From SZAS-103 sp964640525 (lineage in GTDB: Bacteria; Pseudomonadota; Gammaproteobacteria; Xanthomonadales; Xanthomonadaceae): a stretch of DNA of 30,222 bases. The translations under genes and the position numbers were made by a program. Location of the stretch: NCBI GenBank assembly GCA_964640525.1, contig CAZXGS010000045.1:1-30222 (forward strand), read 5' to 3'. Shown piece after piece: positions 14,218 through 22,772 of this stretch. Position 1 is the first letter of the stretch; each line of letters begins with the position of its first letter. The notes under the pieces are model-generated. The model searched no databases and was not told the origin of the DNA. It saw only the letters and a program-made list of their open reading frames with translations.

Positions 14218-14994
14218 ATGAAACATCCCGAACGGCGATTGCTCAACACGTTGCATGTCGAAGCCGTTCCCGCGTGGCTGGCGCGCGCGCGCGGCAACGC
14301 CAGCGCACGCCGGCTGGCGCAGGCCGACTGGCTGTTGCGGCGCAAGCGCGATGGCCGCTTCCTCGCCGCCATCGCCGGTGCCGCGGTACATCCGCTCGAT
14401 GGTGTACGTCTGGCCGCGGAACCCGGCGTCGGCGCAGCCTTGACCGCGATCGCCCGCGATGCCGGCACGATCGTCGAGCTCGATCCGAATGCGATGCCTT
14501 TTTGCGATCTGGACGTTCCGGCTGACTATGGCACCACGCACGGGCTGCAAGCGGTCGCCGAACCGGCCGAACTGGAGTTGGCCGAGTTCGACCGCTATCG
14601 GCGTCCGCTGTGGCTGCATGCGGATGCCGCGCGGGCGTGGCGCAGCCTGCGCGGCGCCGCCCATCGCGACGGCGTGATGCTCGATGCGATCTCCGGATAT
14701 CGCAGCCACGCCTACCAGTACGGCATCTTCGCGCGCAAGCTGGCGCGCGGACAGACGCTGGAACAGATCCTCACCGTCAACACACCGCCGGGCTACAGCG
14801 AGCACCATTCCGGGCGCGCCATCGACATCGGCGCGCCGGGCGAGCCACCGGCCGAGGAAAGCTTCGAGGCGACGCCGGCATTCGCATGGCTGACGCAGCA
14901 CGCCGGCGCGTTCGGCTTCACCCTGAGCTATCCACGCGACAATCCGCACGGCATCGTCTACGAGCCGTGGCATTGGGCCTATCGCGACCGCTGA
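14218..14994 (+). CDS. M15 family D-alanyl-D-alanine carboxypeptidase (VanY type)
   Basis: Zinc peptidases of this family trim the terminal D-alanine from peptidoglycan stem peptides. The catalytic signature is complete. SEHHSGRAIDIG at 194-205 matches SxHxxGxAxD with zinc ligands H196 and D203, and EPWHWAY at 249-255 supplies the catalytic Glu249 and the third zinc ligand His252. SGYRSHAYQ (159-167) is the usual substrate-binding loop. The N-terminal ~110 residues are unassigned. No signal peptide or membrane anchor is seen, unusual for an enzyme acting on murein; a cytoplasmic murein-recycling L,D- or D,D-carboxypeptidase role is therefore possible. The frame is open upstream, but this ATG fits best after the PH-like gene. 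The gene is convergent with alkA, 27 bases apart. Confidence 0.85.
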   Translation: MKHPERRLLNTLHVEAVPAWLARARGNASARRLAQADWLLRRKRDGRFLAAIAGAAVHPLDGVRLAAEPGVGAALTAIARDAGTIVELDPNAMPFCDLDVPADYGTTHGLQAVAEPAELELAEFDRYRRPLWLHADAARAWRSLRGAAHRDGVMLDAISGYRSHAYQYGIFARKLARGQTLEQILTVNTPPGYSEHHSGRAIDIGAPGEPPAEESFEATPAFAWLTQHAGAFGFTLSYPRDNPHGIVYEPWHWAYRDR

Positions 14995-15021
14995 TCGTCG
15001 GCGCGCGAGTGCGCCGCCACG

Positions 15022-15759
15022 TCAATCCTGCGAACGTCGCACCGCTTTGACCACGCCATTGGTCGCGCGCGGCGTCTTGGCAGGCGTCGCTTTCTTTCCC
15101 CTCGCAACCGCAGTCGTCACTTTCGTCGCATCGGCGATCCGCCACAGATACAGCCCGGCCAGCGTGCGATACGGCCCCCAGACTTCGCCGCGCGATGCCA
15201 GCTGCTTCGGCGTCGGCATCGCATCGAGGCCATCGACGATCTGCGCGCCCTTGCGAATGCCCAGATCGTCCACCGGCAGCACATCGGGCCGACCGAGACG
15301 GAACATCAACATCATCTGCACCGTCCACGCACCGATGCCGCGCACCGCGCTGAGCGCAGCGATGATGGCGGCATCGTCCATCGTCGCCATCGCCCGCACG
15401 TCGGGAATCTCGCCGCGCTCGCTGCGCGCGGCCAGATCGCGCAGCGCCAACACCTTGTTGCCCGATACGCCGCAAGCGCGCAGGCCGGCATCATCCACCC
15501 GCGCCAGCGAATCGGCGTGCAGCACCCTGGAAGCCGTCGCCACCTCGACGCGCGCGACGATGGTCGCCGCCGCCTTGCCGGACAATTGCTGGTAGAGGAT
15601 CGCGCGCGCCAGCGCATCGGCGACATCGAAGCGTTGCCGCCAGCGGGCATGCGCGGCAATGGTGTCCACCTTGCCCATCCACTTCGCCAGCGCGCGATCG
15701 CGCCGACGCAGGTGGGCATGTGCGAGCGCGACGTCGAACCCTCTGGAGATGCGCTTCAT
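15022..15759 (-). CDS. DNA-3-methyladenine glycosylase II (AlkA-type, HhH-GPD)
   Basis: Base-excision repair enzyme that removes alkylated purines. The 245-residue protein has an early ILYQQLSGKAAATI helix (54-67), a helix-hairpin-helix AVRGIGAWTVQMM (138-150) and the catalytic aspartate region LPVDDLGIRKG (161-171). The second Asp, D165, corresponds to the nucleophile-activating residue of AlkA. There is no N-terminal AlkA beta-domain, so it belongs to the shorter bacterial/yeast Mag1-like group. The C-terminal ~35 residues are a Lys/Ala/Arg-rich tail that may aid DNA binding. GGAG eight bases before the ATG is a good ribosome-binding site. It starts 63 bases after the GldG-like gene in the same direction and could be read from the transporter operon, an odd partnership. 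Confidence 0.88.
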   Translation of the reverse strand: MKRISRGFDVALAHAHLRRRDRALAKWMGKVDTIAAHARWRQRFDVADALARAILYQQLSGKAAATIVARVEVATASRVLHADSLARVDDAGLRACGVSGNKVLALRDLAARSERGEIPDVRAMATMDDAAIIAALSAVRGIGAWTVQMMLMFRLGRPDVLPVDDLGIRKGAQIVDGLDAMPTPKQLASRGEVWGPYRTLAGLYLWRIADATKVTTAVARGKKATPAKTPRATNGVVKAVRRSQD

Positions 15760-15822
15760 CGCGGTGCTCCGTTCGTTGTGCTTGGCGACGCTGCGGTTGC
15801 GCCAGCGCTCGGCGCGACGTCG

Positions 15823-17670
15823 TCAGGCGGCCGGCCGGCGTCGCCGCCACCACGCAAGCAAGCCGGCGATCAGGCTCAGCAGCAGCGGCACACCGAGGAT
15901 GTCGAGCAGTTTGATCCGTGTTTCCATCGCCTCGATGCTGGCGTTGAGCTGCCGCTGCACGTCGCGCAACTGGCTGCGCACCTGCTGGCGCTGCTGCTGG
16001 AACCGGGTCAGCTCGGCACGCTGGCCGGCATCGAGCGCGGCCGTGCCTTCCTTGCCTGCCTGCAGTTGCGCCAGGCGCACTTCCATCGCCTTGAGCTGGT
16101 CCTGCAATTGCTGTTGTTTGCCGCGCAGGCTCTGATCGGCGCGCTCTTGCATCTTCAGGATGCGGGTGAACGGCCGCACGAAGCCCTGGCGCGCGCGCAG
16201 GCCGATCAGATCCGGCGTGCCGACCAGGTTGTCCACCGCGTTGGCGACGAAATCGCCGTTCTTGGCGAACGGATTGAGCAGGCGGCGGCCGAAGAAATCC
16301 TGCGCGCGCACCCACATGCGGTCGCTGAGCACGTCGGTGTCGGCGACCACGATGATGTTCGCCTTCTGTCGCGCCTGCCCGATGTGGCCAGCGTCGTGGC
16401 GATCCGGGAAGGCGCTGGCAAGCGGGCCGGCGAAGCGTGCGGCCAGCACAAACGCCTTGCCGGCGGGCTTGTAACCTTCGGCCAGTTGCTGCGGATCGCT
16501 CTGCAGCCGGACGCGATCGGCGTCGACCAGATCGGCGCCGGTGGAGCTCAGCGCCAACGGCTCCATCGCCAGCGTGCTGCCGGGCGCGAGCGCGAGCGCG
16601 CCGGCGGTGGAGAAGTTGAGCGAGTCCAACTGCGCCGAGACGACGTCGTCCTGGTTCAGGCCATCCCTGGTCAAGCCGATCAACACCGGGTTGGCGACCA
16701 GCTGCCCGGTCTGGCGATCCTGGACTTGCAAGGCGTTGCGTGGGTCGCGCACCACCTTGCCAGGATCGAACGCGATGCCCCAGCCCTTGAACAAGGCGGC
16801 CGGATCCGACGCCACGACCGGGGTCAAACCGCCACCCGGCGCCGGCCGTGGCTGGCTTTGCGCCAGCGGATCGGCCTCGGCATCGGGATCGACGAACACC
16901 AGCAGGCGGCCGCCACGCATCACGAACTGGTCGATGGCGTACTGGGTGTCCGCGGACAGATCCTTGGGATGGATCAGGATCAGCAGATCGACGTCGCTGC
17001 CGATCGAAGTGGGATTGGCTTGCAGCCGACGCAATTCGTAGGACTTGGCCAGTTCGCCATCGATCGCCCAGCCCGGCGTCACCTGACCGCTGGCCGGATC
17101 GAAGCCCGGGCCGCTGGGCAACGACGACAGCACCGCCAGCACCGGCTTGTGCGCGCTCGCCAGCGACACGATCAGGCGGGCGATGTCGTACTCGAGGAAA
17201 ACTTCCTTGCCCGGCTCGAAGAACGGGTCGATCGAGCGCGTGCCGCGCGCATTGCTGCCGACCAGCCCGAAATAGATCGGAGCGCTGTCCACGCCCACCG
17301 GCACCGCCTGCAGGCCCGCCTGCGCCGCCTGATCCTCGGCATCGCTGAACGGCTGCGGATCGATCACGTCCAGGGTGATCGTGCCATGCGACCGCGCCGC
17401 CATTTCCTGCAGCAGCTCGCGCACCCGCTGCGCATACGAGCGCAGGCCGGGCAGGTTGCGCATCGCCTTGTCGGAAACGAACAGCTGCAGGCGGATCGGC
17501 TCGCGATTGCCCTGCAGGATGTGCAAGGTGCCCGGCGAGAGCGTGTACAAGCGGTTGGCGGTCAGGTCCAGGCGCGCGCCGCGCAGCAGCGTCCCGCTGG
17601 CGAACACCAGCGCCACGAAGGCGACGGCGAGCAAGGACAGGGCGATCGGCAGCGGCAGACGTCGGGCCAT
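15823..17670 (-). CDS. GldG-like auxiliary subunit of an ABC transporter
   Basis: The 615-residue protein has an N-terminal membrane segment (about 7-28), a large extracytoplasmic region with LDLTANRLYTLSPGTLHIL and VDLLILIHPKDLSADTQYAIDQFVMRGGRLLVFVDP (the GldG/IFT52-like fold), a coiled-coil rich in Gln/Leu/Arg at about 510-580, and a C-terminal membrane helix followed by WWRRRRPAA. This is the 'ABC-type uncharacterized transport system involved in gliding motility' family. In Bacteroidetes GldA/F/G support gliding; related proteobacterial operons have no proven substrate. The start ATG follows the permease stop by one base (TGACATG), so the genes are coupled. In many related operons a DUF4340 gene follows; here an AlkA-type glycosylase does. 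Confidence 0.88.
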   Translation of the reverse strand: MARRLPLPIALSLLAVAFVALVFASGTLLRGARLDLTANRLYTLSPGTLHILQGNREPIRLQLFVSDKAMRNLPGLRSYAQRVRELLQEMAARSHGTITLDVIDPQPFSDAEDQAAQAGLQAVPVGVDSAPIYFGLVGSNARGTRSIDPFFEPGKEVFLEYDIARLIVSLASAHKPVLAVLSSLPSGPGFDPASGQVTPGWAIDGELAKSYELRRLQANPTSIGSDVDLLILIHPKDLSADTQYAIDQFVMRGGRLLVFVDPDAEADPLAQSQPRPAPGGGLTPVVASDPAALFKGWGIAFDPGKVVRDPRNALQVQDRQTGQLVANPVLIGLTRDGLNQDDVVSAQLDSLNFSTAGALALAPGSTLAMEPLALSSTGADLVDADRVRLQSDPQQLAEGYKPAGKAFVLAARFAGPLASAFPDRHDAGHIGQARQKANIIVVADTDVLSDRMWVRAQDFFGRRLLNPFAKNGDFVANAVDNLVGTPDLIGLRARQGFVRPFTRILKMQERADQSLRGKQQQLQDQLKAMEVRLAQLQAGKEGTAALDAGQRAELTRFQQQRQQVRSQLRDVQRQLNASIEAMETRIKLLDILGVPLLLSLIAGLLAWWRRRRPAA

Positions 17671-17671
17671 G

Positions 17672-18406
17672 TCAGTCCGCCTTCCTGCGTTCGACCACCA
17701 GCACGCAAGCCAGCAGCCAGGCCACGATCGCCAGCGTGAAGAAGGCGACGTCGCGCAGGTCGAGCAGGCCGCGCGCGATCGCCTCGAAATGGGCCAGGAA
17801 ACTCAGTTGCGCAATGGCATCGGCCAACGCCGCCGGCAGCAGCGCGCGCACCACTTCCTGCACCAGCGGGTAGCCCATCAGCAGGAACACGAAGCACACC
17901 GCAGCGGTGAGGATGAAGGCCACCACCTGATTGCGCGTGGCCGCCGACAGGCATTGGCCGACGGCGAGAAAGGCCCCCGCCATCAGCCAGCTGCCGATGT
18001 AGCTGGCGGCGATCACGCCGTTGTCGGGGTGGCCGAGGTAATTCACCGTCAACCACATCGGGAACGTCAGCACCAGCGCCACGCCGAGGAAGCACCAGGC
18101 GGCGAGGAACTTGCCCAGCACCACCTGCCAGGTCGGCAACGGCAACGTCAGCAGCACCTCGATGGTGCCACTGGCGCGCTCCTCGGCCCACAGCCGCATC
18201 GCCAGTGCCGGCACGATGAACAGATACAGCCACGGATGGAAGGCGAAGAACGGTTGCAGATCCGACTGCCCGCGCTCGAAATAGCCGCCGAGGTAGAACG
18301 GCAAGGCGGCGGCGAGCATCAGGAAGATCACCGTGAACACGTAGGCCACCGGCGTTGCCAGGCAACTGCCCCATTCGCGGCGGAATACCGTCCAGGTCGC
18401 GCTCAT
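17672..18406 (-). CDS. ABC transporter permease (ABC-2/GldF-like)
   Basis: The 244-residue inner-membrane protein begins MSATWTVFRREWGSCLATPVAYVFTVIFLML, the typical cytoplasmic amphipathic start plus first helix of ABC-2 permeases of the GldF/NosY kind. About six hydrophobic segments follow, with WAEERASGTIEVLLTLPLPTWQVVLGKF as the conserved cytoplasmic loop that touches the ATPase. Its ATG overlaps the ATPase stop by four bases (ATGA) and its stop is one base from the GldG-like start, so the three subunits are made together. The longer frame upstream lies inside the ATPase gene and is not coding. Substrate unknown. Confidence 0.9.
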   Translation of the reverse strand: MSATWTVFRREWGSCLATPVAYVFTVIFLMLAAALPFYLGGYFERGQSDLQPFFAFHPWLYLFIVPALAMRLWAEERASGTIEVLLTLPLPTWQVVLGKFLAAWCFLGVALVLTFPMWLTVNYLGHPDNGVIAASYIGSWLMAGAFLAVGQCLSAATRNQVVAFILTAAVCFVFLLMGYPLVQEVVRALLPAALADAIAQLSFLAHFEAIARGLLDLRDVAFFTLAIVAWLLACVLVVERRKAD

Positions 18407-19332
18407 CGGGTGCCGTCGCCGAGGGTGAGGCTGCGGAAGACATCGTCGAGCCGGCCGCGTTCGCGGCGCAGATCGGCACAGGCGACGCCGCGCATCGCGA
18501 GGCGTTCGCCGATCGCCGCCGACAGCTCGGCGCCGGCGACCGGGATGACCACGAGGCGATCGCCGGTTTCCTCGGCCTCGATCGCCTTCACGCCCTGCAT
18601 GCCCTCCAGCGCCGAACGCGCCGCCACGCTGTCGCCGACTTGCAGCGATACCGCGCCGTGATAGCGCGATCGCCGTTCCAGTGCCTCCGGCGTGGAATCG
18701 ACCTTGATGGTGCCTTGCGCGATCACGATCACGCGCGTGCACAGCGCCTGCACTTCTTCGAGGATGTGGGTGGAGATGACGATGGCGCGATCGCGCGCCA
18801 TCTCGCGGATCAACCGCCGCACGTCGTGCTTCTGGTTGGGATCGAGGCCATCGGTGGGTTCGTCGAGCAGCAGCACGCGGGGGTCGTGGACGATCGCCGC
18901 CGCCAGCGCGACACGACGACGAAAGCCCTTCGACAGCGTATCGATGCGCTGACCGAGCACCGACGCCAGCGCCAGCCGCTCGATCACCTCGGCGATACGG
19001 CGCAGGCGCGTCGCCGGCTCCAGCCGATGCGCATCGGCGACGAAGCGCAGGAAGGCCTGCACGCGCATCTCGCCATAACTGGGCGCACCCTCGGGCAAAT
19101 AGCCCAGGCAGCGTCGCGCTGCCAGCGGCGCGGCGGCGACATCATGGCCGCAGATGCGGGCGCTGCCGCTGCTGGGCGCCAGAAAGCCGGCCAGCATCCG
19201 CATCGTCGTCGACTTGCCGGCGCCATTGGGGCCGAGAAAACCCATGACCTCGCCGGCGCCGACGGCGAAGCTGAGGCCATCGACGGCGGTGGTGCGCCCG
19301 TAGCGCTTGCTCAGTTGCGAGGTTTCGATCAT
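18403..19332 (-). CDS. ABC transporter ATP-binding protein (GldA-like)
   Basis: The 309-residue ATPase has Walker A GPNGAGKST at 34-42, a variant signature LSKGFRRR at 133-140, Walker B VLLLDEPTDGLD with D157-E158, and the switch histidine in ISTHILEEVQ. LSKGFRRR in place of LSGGQ is normal for the GldA/multidrug-like subfamily. The C-terminal ~90 residues resemble the DUF4162-like tail of such ATPases. The start MIETSQLSKRYG is chosen because ABC domains begin there; an upstream in-frame ATG at 19368 would add twelve unlikely residues. The ribosome-binding site is weak. It is the first gene of the transporter operon, 165 bases after the SRPBCC gene; that gap holds no obvious promoter. Confidence 0.92.
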   Translation of the reverse strand: MIETSQLSKRYGRTTAVDGLSFAVGAGEVMGFLGPNGAGKSTTMRMLAGFLAPSSGSARICGHDVAAAPLAARRCLGYLPEGAPSYGEMRVQAFLRFVADAHRLEPATRLRRIAEVIERLALASVLGQRIDTLSKGFRRRVALAAAIVHDPRVLLLDEPTDGLDPNQKHDVRRLIREMARDRAIVISTHILEEVQALCTRVIVIAQGTIKVDSTPEALERRSRYHGAVSLQVGDSVAARSALEGMQGVKAIEAEETGDRLVVIPVAGAELSAAIGERLAMRGVACADLRRERGRLDDVFRSLTLGDGTR

Positions 19333-19497
19333 CGGGAAGCAACGACCGTGGCCAGGCCCGCACGCCATCGGCGACGGCAGGCGAACCCATGCGATCGCCT
19401 TGCGACCGGCATCGATCGGGAAAGTTCCGCGGCACGCGCGCGGCGCGTCGAGGCCACGCGCCCGGCCCGGCTCGTCACCGGCATCACCCGGAACGGA

Positions 19498-20598
19498 TTA
19501 CTTGGCGCCCGCCGCCTTGATCGGCCAGAACAGGTTGAAGCTGCCATCAGGGGTGAACGAGGCGGCAACGCCCTTGTTGTAGGTCTCGTAGGGGTGATCG
19601 CCCAGCGCCACCGAGTGCACCACCGCCCACGCCTTCATCTGCTGGCGCATCACCGACAACTGCCCCATGTGCCCGGCGTAGGTGGTGGTGACCGCCGTGC
19701 CGGCCGGCGCCTGCACATACTTCACCGGGTTGCCGCCGGTGGCGTCGATCTTGATGTCCAGCGCCGCCGGCGTGGCGTCGGCGGCCGTCGGCGCCTCGCC
19801 CTTCTTGCGCACCGGCACAGCCAGTTCGAACGAGTAGACATCGGCACCGAAATCGTCGGTGATGACACGCCGCGGGCCGGCTTCCTCGAGGCCGTTCTTT
19901 TCCATCACCTGCTGCAGCCACTTGTCCTGCGTCATCATCGCCGATTGCAGCTCGGCGTTGTCGCGCTTGGCCTTGGTCGGCGCTACCAGCAGGTTGGCGG
20001 CCGGCGTCTTGACCACCGTCGGCGCCACTTCGAGCTGGGTGTAATCGAATTTGGGAATGGTGTTGATGAAGTTGTTGAGCGTGTTGAGCGAGGACTTCAT
20101 CGGATCGCCGACGCTGCGCGAGACATACAGGCCCGCGTAGCGGCCAAACAGGTTCCAGCCGTAGTCGACGTCGTACTCCTGGGTGATCTGCACCGCTTGC
20201 TTCTGCGGGCCGACCTTCTCGAAGACGAACTTCATCCGCTTGTTGTCGCCGTAGTCGCCGTTGTTGACCTCGATGCTGATGCTCTTGCCCGGGTCGATGG
20301 CGGTGATGCGCCAGGAGCCACTGCCGACCAGCCCGCTGGCGGAGGCGTAATCCATCTGCGCACCGACGCCGGTGGCGGCACCGGAAAAGGTGAATTTCGT
20401 CTGCGGATCGGCCGCATGCATCGGCATCCACTCGGGCGCATGGCCAAAGCCGGACAGCAGATCGAACACCACCGGCAGCGCGCGGCTGGTTTCGATCGAC
20501 TGCGAAACGTGCCGCTTCTCGGGCAGGAAAACGCCGACCACGACGAAGATCACCACGCAGATCACCACGGCGATCAGGAACTCAATGAAACGAATCAT
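19498..20598 (-). CDS. Membrane-anchored SRPBCC family protein (366 aa)
   Basis: Residues 1-26 (MIRFIEFLIAVVICVVIFVV and following) form a single membrane anchor. Residues ~30-180 resemble the SRPBCC/polyketide-cyclase fold: SIETSRALPVVFDLLSGFGHAPEWMPM, GVGAQMDYAS, GSWRITAIDPGKSISIEV, ending in a long helix LYVSRSVGDPMKSSLNTLNNF. SRPBCC folds make a deep hydrophobic pocket for lipids or aromatic ligands. The second half (~190-366) is a separate region that may be a GyrI-like effector-binding module; I am not certain. The whole would be a tethered ligand-binding protein. GGAGA eight bases before the ATG is a good ribosome-binding site. It lies between a two-component system and an ABC transporter on the same strand; common function is possible but unproven. 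Confidence 0.75.
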   Translation of the reverse strand: MIRFIEFLIAVVICVVIFVVVGVFLPEKRHVSQSIETSRALPVVFDLLSGFGHAPEWMPMHAADPQTKFTFSGAATGVGAQMDYASASGLVGSGSWRITAIDPGKSISIEVNNGDYGDNKRMKFVFEKVGPQKQAVQITQEYDVDYGWNLFGRYAGLYVSRSVGDPMKSSLNTLNNFINTIPKFDYTQLEVAPTVVKTPAANLLVAPTKAKRDNAELQSAMMTQDKWLQQVMEKNGLEEAGPRRVITDDFGADVYSFELAVPVRKKGEAPTAADATPAALDIKIDATGGNPVKYVQAPAGTAVTTTYAGHMGQLSVMRQQMKAWAVVHSVALGDHPYETYNKGVAASFTPDGSFNLFWPIKAAGAK

Positions 20599-20851
20599 TC
20601 GCGGTCTCCAGAAAGTCGGTCACGCCCGGCCAGCCCCATGACCGGCGGGTGCGGCCCGGCGACGGGGTTCCCGTCGCGGGGCGGCAAGGCGGCAATCCTA
20701 GCAGATTGTCGCCGGTTTGCTGGCCGCCGACCGCGCGATGGGTGACGCGCGCGGCAACTCCGGGACGACCCGCCGTGGCCACCCGCCGGGCAGGCGGCCA
20801 CGGCGACAGCCGATGCGGTGGCGGCCGATGCGGTGGCACCGCCCGCGCGCG
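20599..20851. other. Gap between response regulator and SRPBCC gene with hairpin and tandem repeat
   Basis: No gene is seen. A perfect 10-base stem (20771-20780 with 20796-20805) surrounds a 15-base loop and could follow the response-regulator transcript, but lacks a T-tract. At 20811-20842 the 15-base unit GCCGATGCGGTGGCG occurs twice in tandem, the second copy slightly altered. On the minus strand TAGGAT at about 20696-20701 is a possible -10 box for the SRPBCC gene. Confidence 0.45.
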
Positions 20852-21493
20852 CTACACCAGGCCCAGCTCGAACGCCTTGAGCACGGCGCGGGTGCGATCG
20901 CGCACGCCGAGCTTGGACAAGATGTTCGAGACGTGGTTCTTGACCGTGCCTTCGGCCACCCGCAGCGAATTGGCGATCTCCTTGTTGGAAAACCCGCCGG
21001 ACATCAGGCGCAGGATCTCGGTCTCGCGATCGGTCAGCGGATCGGGGCGATCGAGGCTGACGAAGGAGTTGTTCATGTGTTCCAGCCCCGACAGCAGGCG
21101 CTGGGTCACCGCCGGCTGCACCAGCGAGCCGCCGCTGGCGACGGTGTGGATCGCCGCGACCAGTTGCTCCAGCGACACGTCCTTGAGCAGGTAGCCGCGG
21201 GCTCCGGCCTTGATGCCGGCCAGCACCAGTTGATCGTCGTCGAAGGTGGTGAGGATGATCGTCGGCGGCAGCTGCTGCATGGCACCCAATGCGCGCAGGG
21301 CTTCCAGCCCGGACATCACCGGCATGCGCATGTCCATCAACACCACGTCGGGCTTGATCTGCGGTATCAACTCGACCGCTTGGCGGCCATCGGCGGCTTC
21401 GGCAACCACTTCGACATCGTCGGCCAGCGCCAGCAGCGAGCGGATGCCCTGGCGCACCAGGGTCTGGTCGTCCACCAGGCACACGCGGATCAT
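20852..21493 (-). CDS. LuxR/NarL-family response regulator
   Basis: The 213-residue protein has a receiver domain (1-120) with the acidic pocket DD at 8-9, phospho-acceptor Asp54 in VVLMDMRMP and the conserved Lys in GYLLKDVS. A NarL-type helix-turn-helix follows at about 148-210: LTDRETEILRLMSGGFSNKEIANSLRVAEGTVKNHVSNILSKLGV. Phosphorylation by the partner kinase should promote dimerisation and DNA binding. GGAGAA eight bases before the ATG fixes this start; the upstream ATG at 21505 lies in the ribosome-binding-site region. It starts 31 bases after the kinase gene in the same direction. Targets may include the downstream SRPBCC and ABC genes, but no binding site is evident. Confidence 0.93.
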   Translation of the reverse strand: MIRVCLVDDQTLVRQGIRSLLALADDVEVVAEAADGRQAVELIPQIKPDVVLMDMRMPVMSGLEALRALGAMQQLPPTIILTTFDDDQLVLAGIKAGARGYLLKDVSLEQLVAAIHTVASGGSLVQPAVTQRLLSGLEHMNNSFVSLDRPDPLTDRETEILRLMSGGFSNKEIANSLRVAEGTVKNHVSNILSKLGVRDRTRAVLKAFELGLV

Positions 21494-21524
21494 CGGGCGT
21501 TCTCCATGGCAGGTGCAGGGGTGA

Positions 21525-22691
21525 TCATGCCGGCTTTTCCAGCGGCAAGGTGAGGTCGAGCGAAAAACCGCAGCCCGGCGCGGTGGCGACCGCAACCGTG
21601 CCGCCGTGCTGCGCCAGCCGTTCGCGCATGCCGCGCAGGCCATTGCCGGGCCGGTGCTGGTCGCTGCCGCGGCCGTCGTCGCGCGCCGTCAGGGTGATGG
21701 TGCCGCCATCGCGACCCAGGCTCAACCACAGGTTGTCCGCTTGCGCGTGGCGCAGGGTGTTGGTGATGATCTCCTGCGCGCAGCGCAGCAGCACGTTGGC
21801 CTGCTCGGGATCGTCGACGAGGAAGGGCTCTTGCATCTGCAGGTGGATCGTCGGCGCCAGCACGCCTTCGGTCAAGGTGCGCAGCGCCGTGCTCATGTCG
21901 ACCGCGCCATCTTCGCGCAACTGGCTGACCGCCTCGCGCACGTCGGTCAGCAACAGCTTGGCCAGCGTATGCGCCTGGCGCACGTGCTCTTGCACGCGCC
22001 CGTCGGAGAGGTGGCTGGCCACTTCGAGATTCAGGCTCAGGGCAGTCAGATGGTGACCGAGCAGGTCGTGCAGGTCGCGCGAGATGCGCATGCGCTCGGA
22101 CAATCGCGTGCTTTCGGCCAGCAGCGCGCGGGTGGCGCGCAACTCGTTGTTGAGCCGGCGCTGTTCTTCCCGCGCCTGCGCCTGATGGCGCGCCACCAGT
22201 GCGGTGATGAAGGTGAAACTCGAGTAGCCGACGAACAGCATCGCCTGCAACACCGCCTCGCCGGCCTTGAAGCCCTGCACCATGAAGATCGGGATCAGCG
22301 CCAGATGCTGCAACACCAGCCACGGAATGCCGACCGCCAGCGGCAGCAACCACGGCAGCACGCCGGCCAGCACCAGCAGCAAGATGCCGCCCAGGCCGCT
22401 GCCGCTGAAATGGCACACCGCAATCGCCGAGGCAGTCAGCACCAACAGCAGCACGAGGTCGTACCAGCGCGGCCGGCGCAGGCCCAGCGCCCGCGTCACC
22501 AGCCAGTAACCGATGCCGAAGGCCTGATAGGCGATCAGCCACCAGCGAAAGTTCTGCTCGGCGGCGAGTCGTTCGATCGTGTTTTGCGACGGCACGCTGG
22601 CCGAGGCCAGCAACAGCGGGATACCCACCATCGCCCACGTGAACAGGCCGGCGTAACGGAGCAACTGGGTGTGGCTGATCCGACTGAGCAT
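21525..22691 (-). CDS. Two-component sensor histidine kinase (HisKA_3 / DesK-like)
   Basis: The 388-residue protein has about five or six N-terminal membrane helices in residues 12-165 with very short loops and no large periplasmic sensor domain. A coiled linker follows (165-200), then the HisKA_3 dimerisation domain with phospho-acceptor His208 in RDLHDLLGHHL, and an ATPase domain with N box EIITNTLRHA (Asn311), DDGRG at 338-342 and GNGLRGMRERL. Kinases without an extracytoplasmic domain usually sense conditions within or at the membrane, as DesK and LiaS do; the signal here is unknown. ATG at 22691 is preferred; a TTG six codons upstream is an alternative. It heads the kinase-regulator pair and is divergent from the GNAT-min operon. 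Confidence 0.92.
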   Translation of the reverse strand: MLSRISHTQLLRYAGLFTWAMVGIPLLLASASVPSQNTIERLAAEQNFRWWLIAYQAFGIGYWLVTRALGLRRPRWYDLVLLLVLTASAIAVCHFSGSGLGGILLLVLAGVLPWLLPLAVGIPWLVLQHLALIPIFMVQGFKAGEAVLQAMLFVGYSSFTFITALVARHQAQAREEQRRLNNELRATRALLAESTRLSERMRISRDLHDLLGHHLTALSLNLEVASHLSDGRVQEHVRQAHTLAKLLLTDVREAVSQLREDGAVDMSTALRTLTEGVLAPTIHLQMQEPFLVDDPEQANVLLRCAQEIITNTLRHAQADNLWLSLGRDGGTITLTARDDGRGSDQHRPGNGLRGMRERLAQHGGTVAVATAPGCGFSLDLTLPLEKPA

Positions 22692-22772
22692 GGCGGCATT
22701 CTGGGCCAACGCCGCCGGCGACGGACGGGCCCAAAGTCATGCCCGGCGACCGAACCGACCAACCACAAGATG

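Noticed and set aside
15000..15015. Terminator between the convergent VanY-type and AlkA-type genes
   Set aside because: Only a 5-base GGCGC/GCGCC stem with no T-run; too common in this composition.
15517..20745. Long plus-strand open frames (740 and 796 codons) opposite the GldG-like, ABC and SRPBCC genes
   Set aside because: They are His/Arg/Gln-rich shadows of well-supported minus-strand genes.
20771..20805. Intrinsic terminator after the response regulator
   Set aside because: The 10-base stem is perfect but the loop is long and no T-tract follows on the transcribed strand, so it is reported only as a hairpin.
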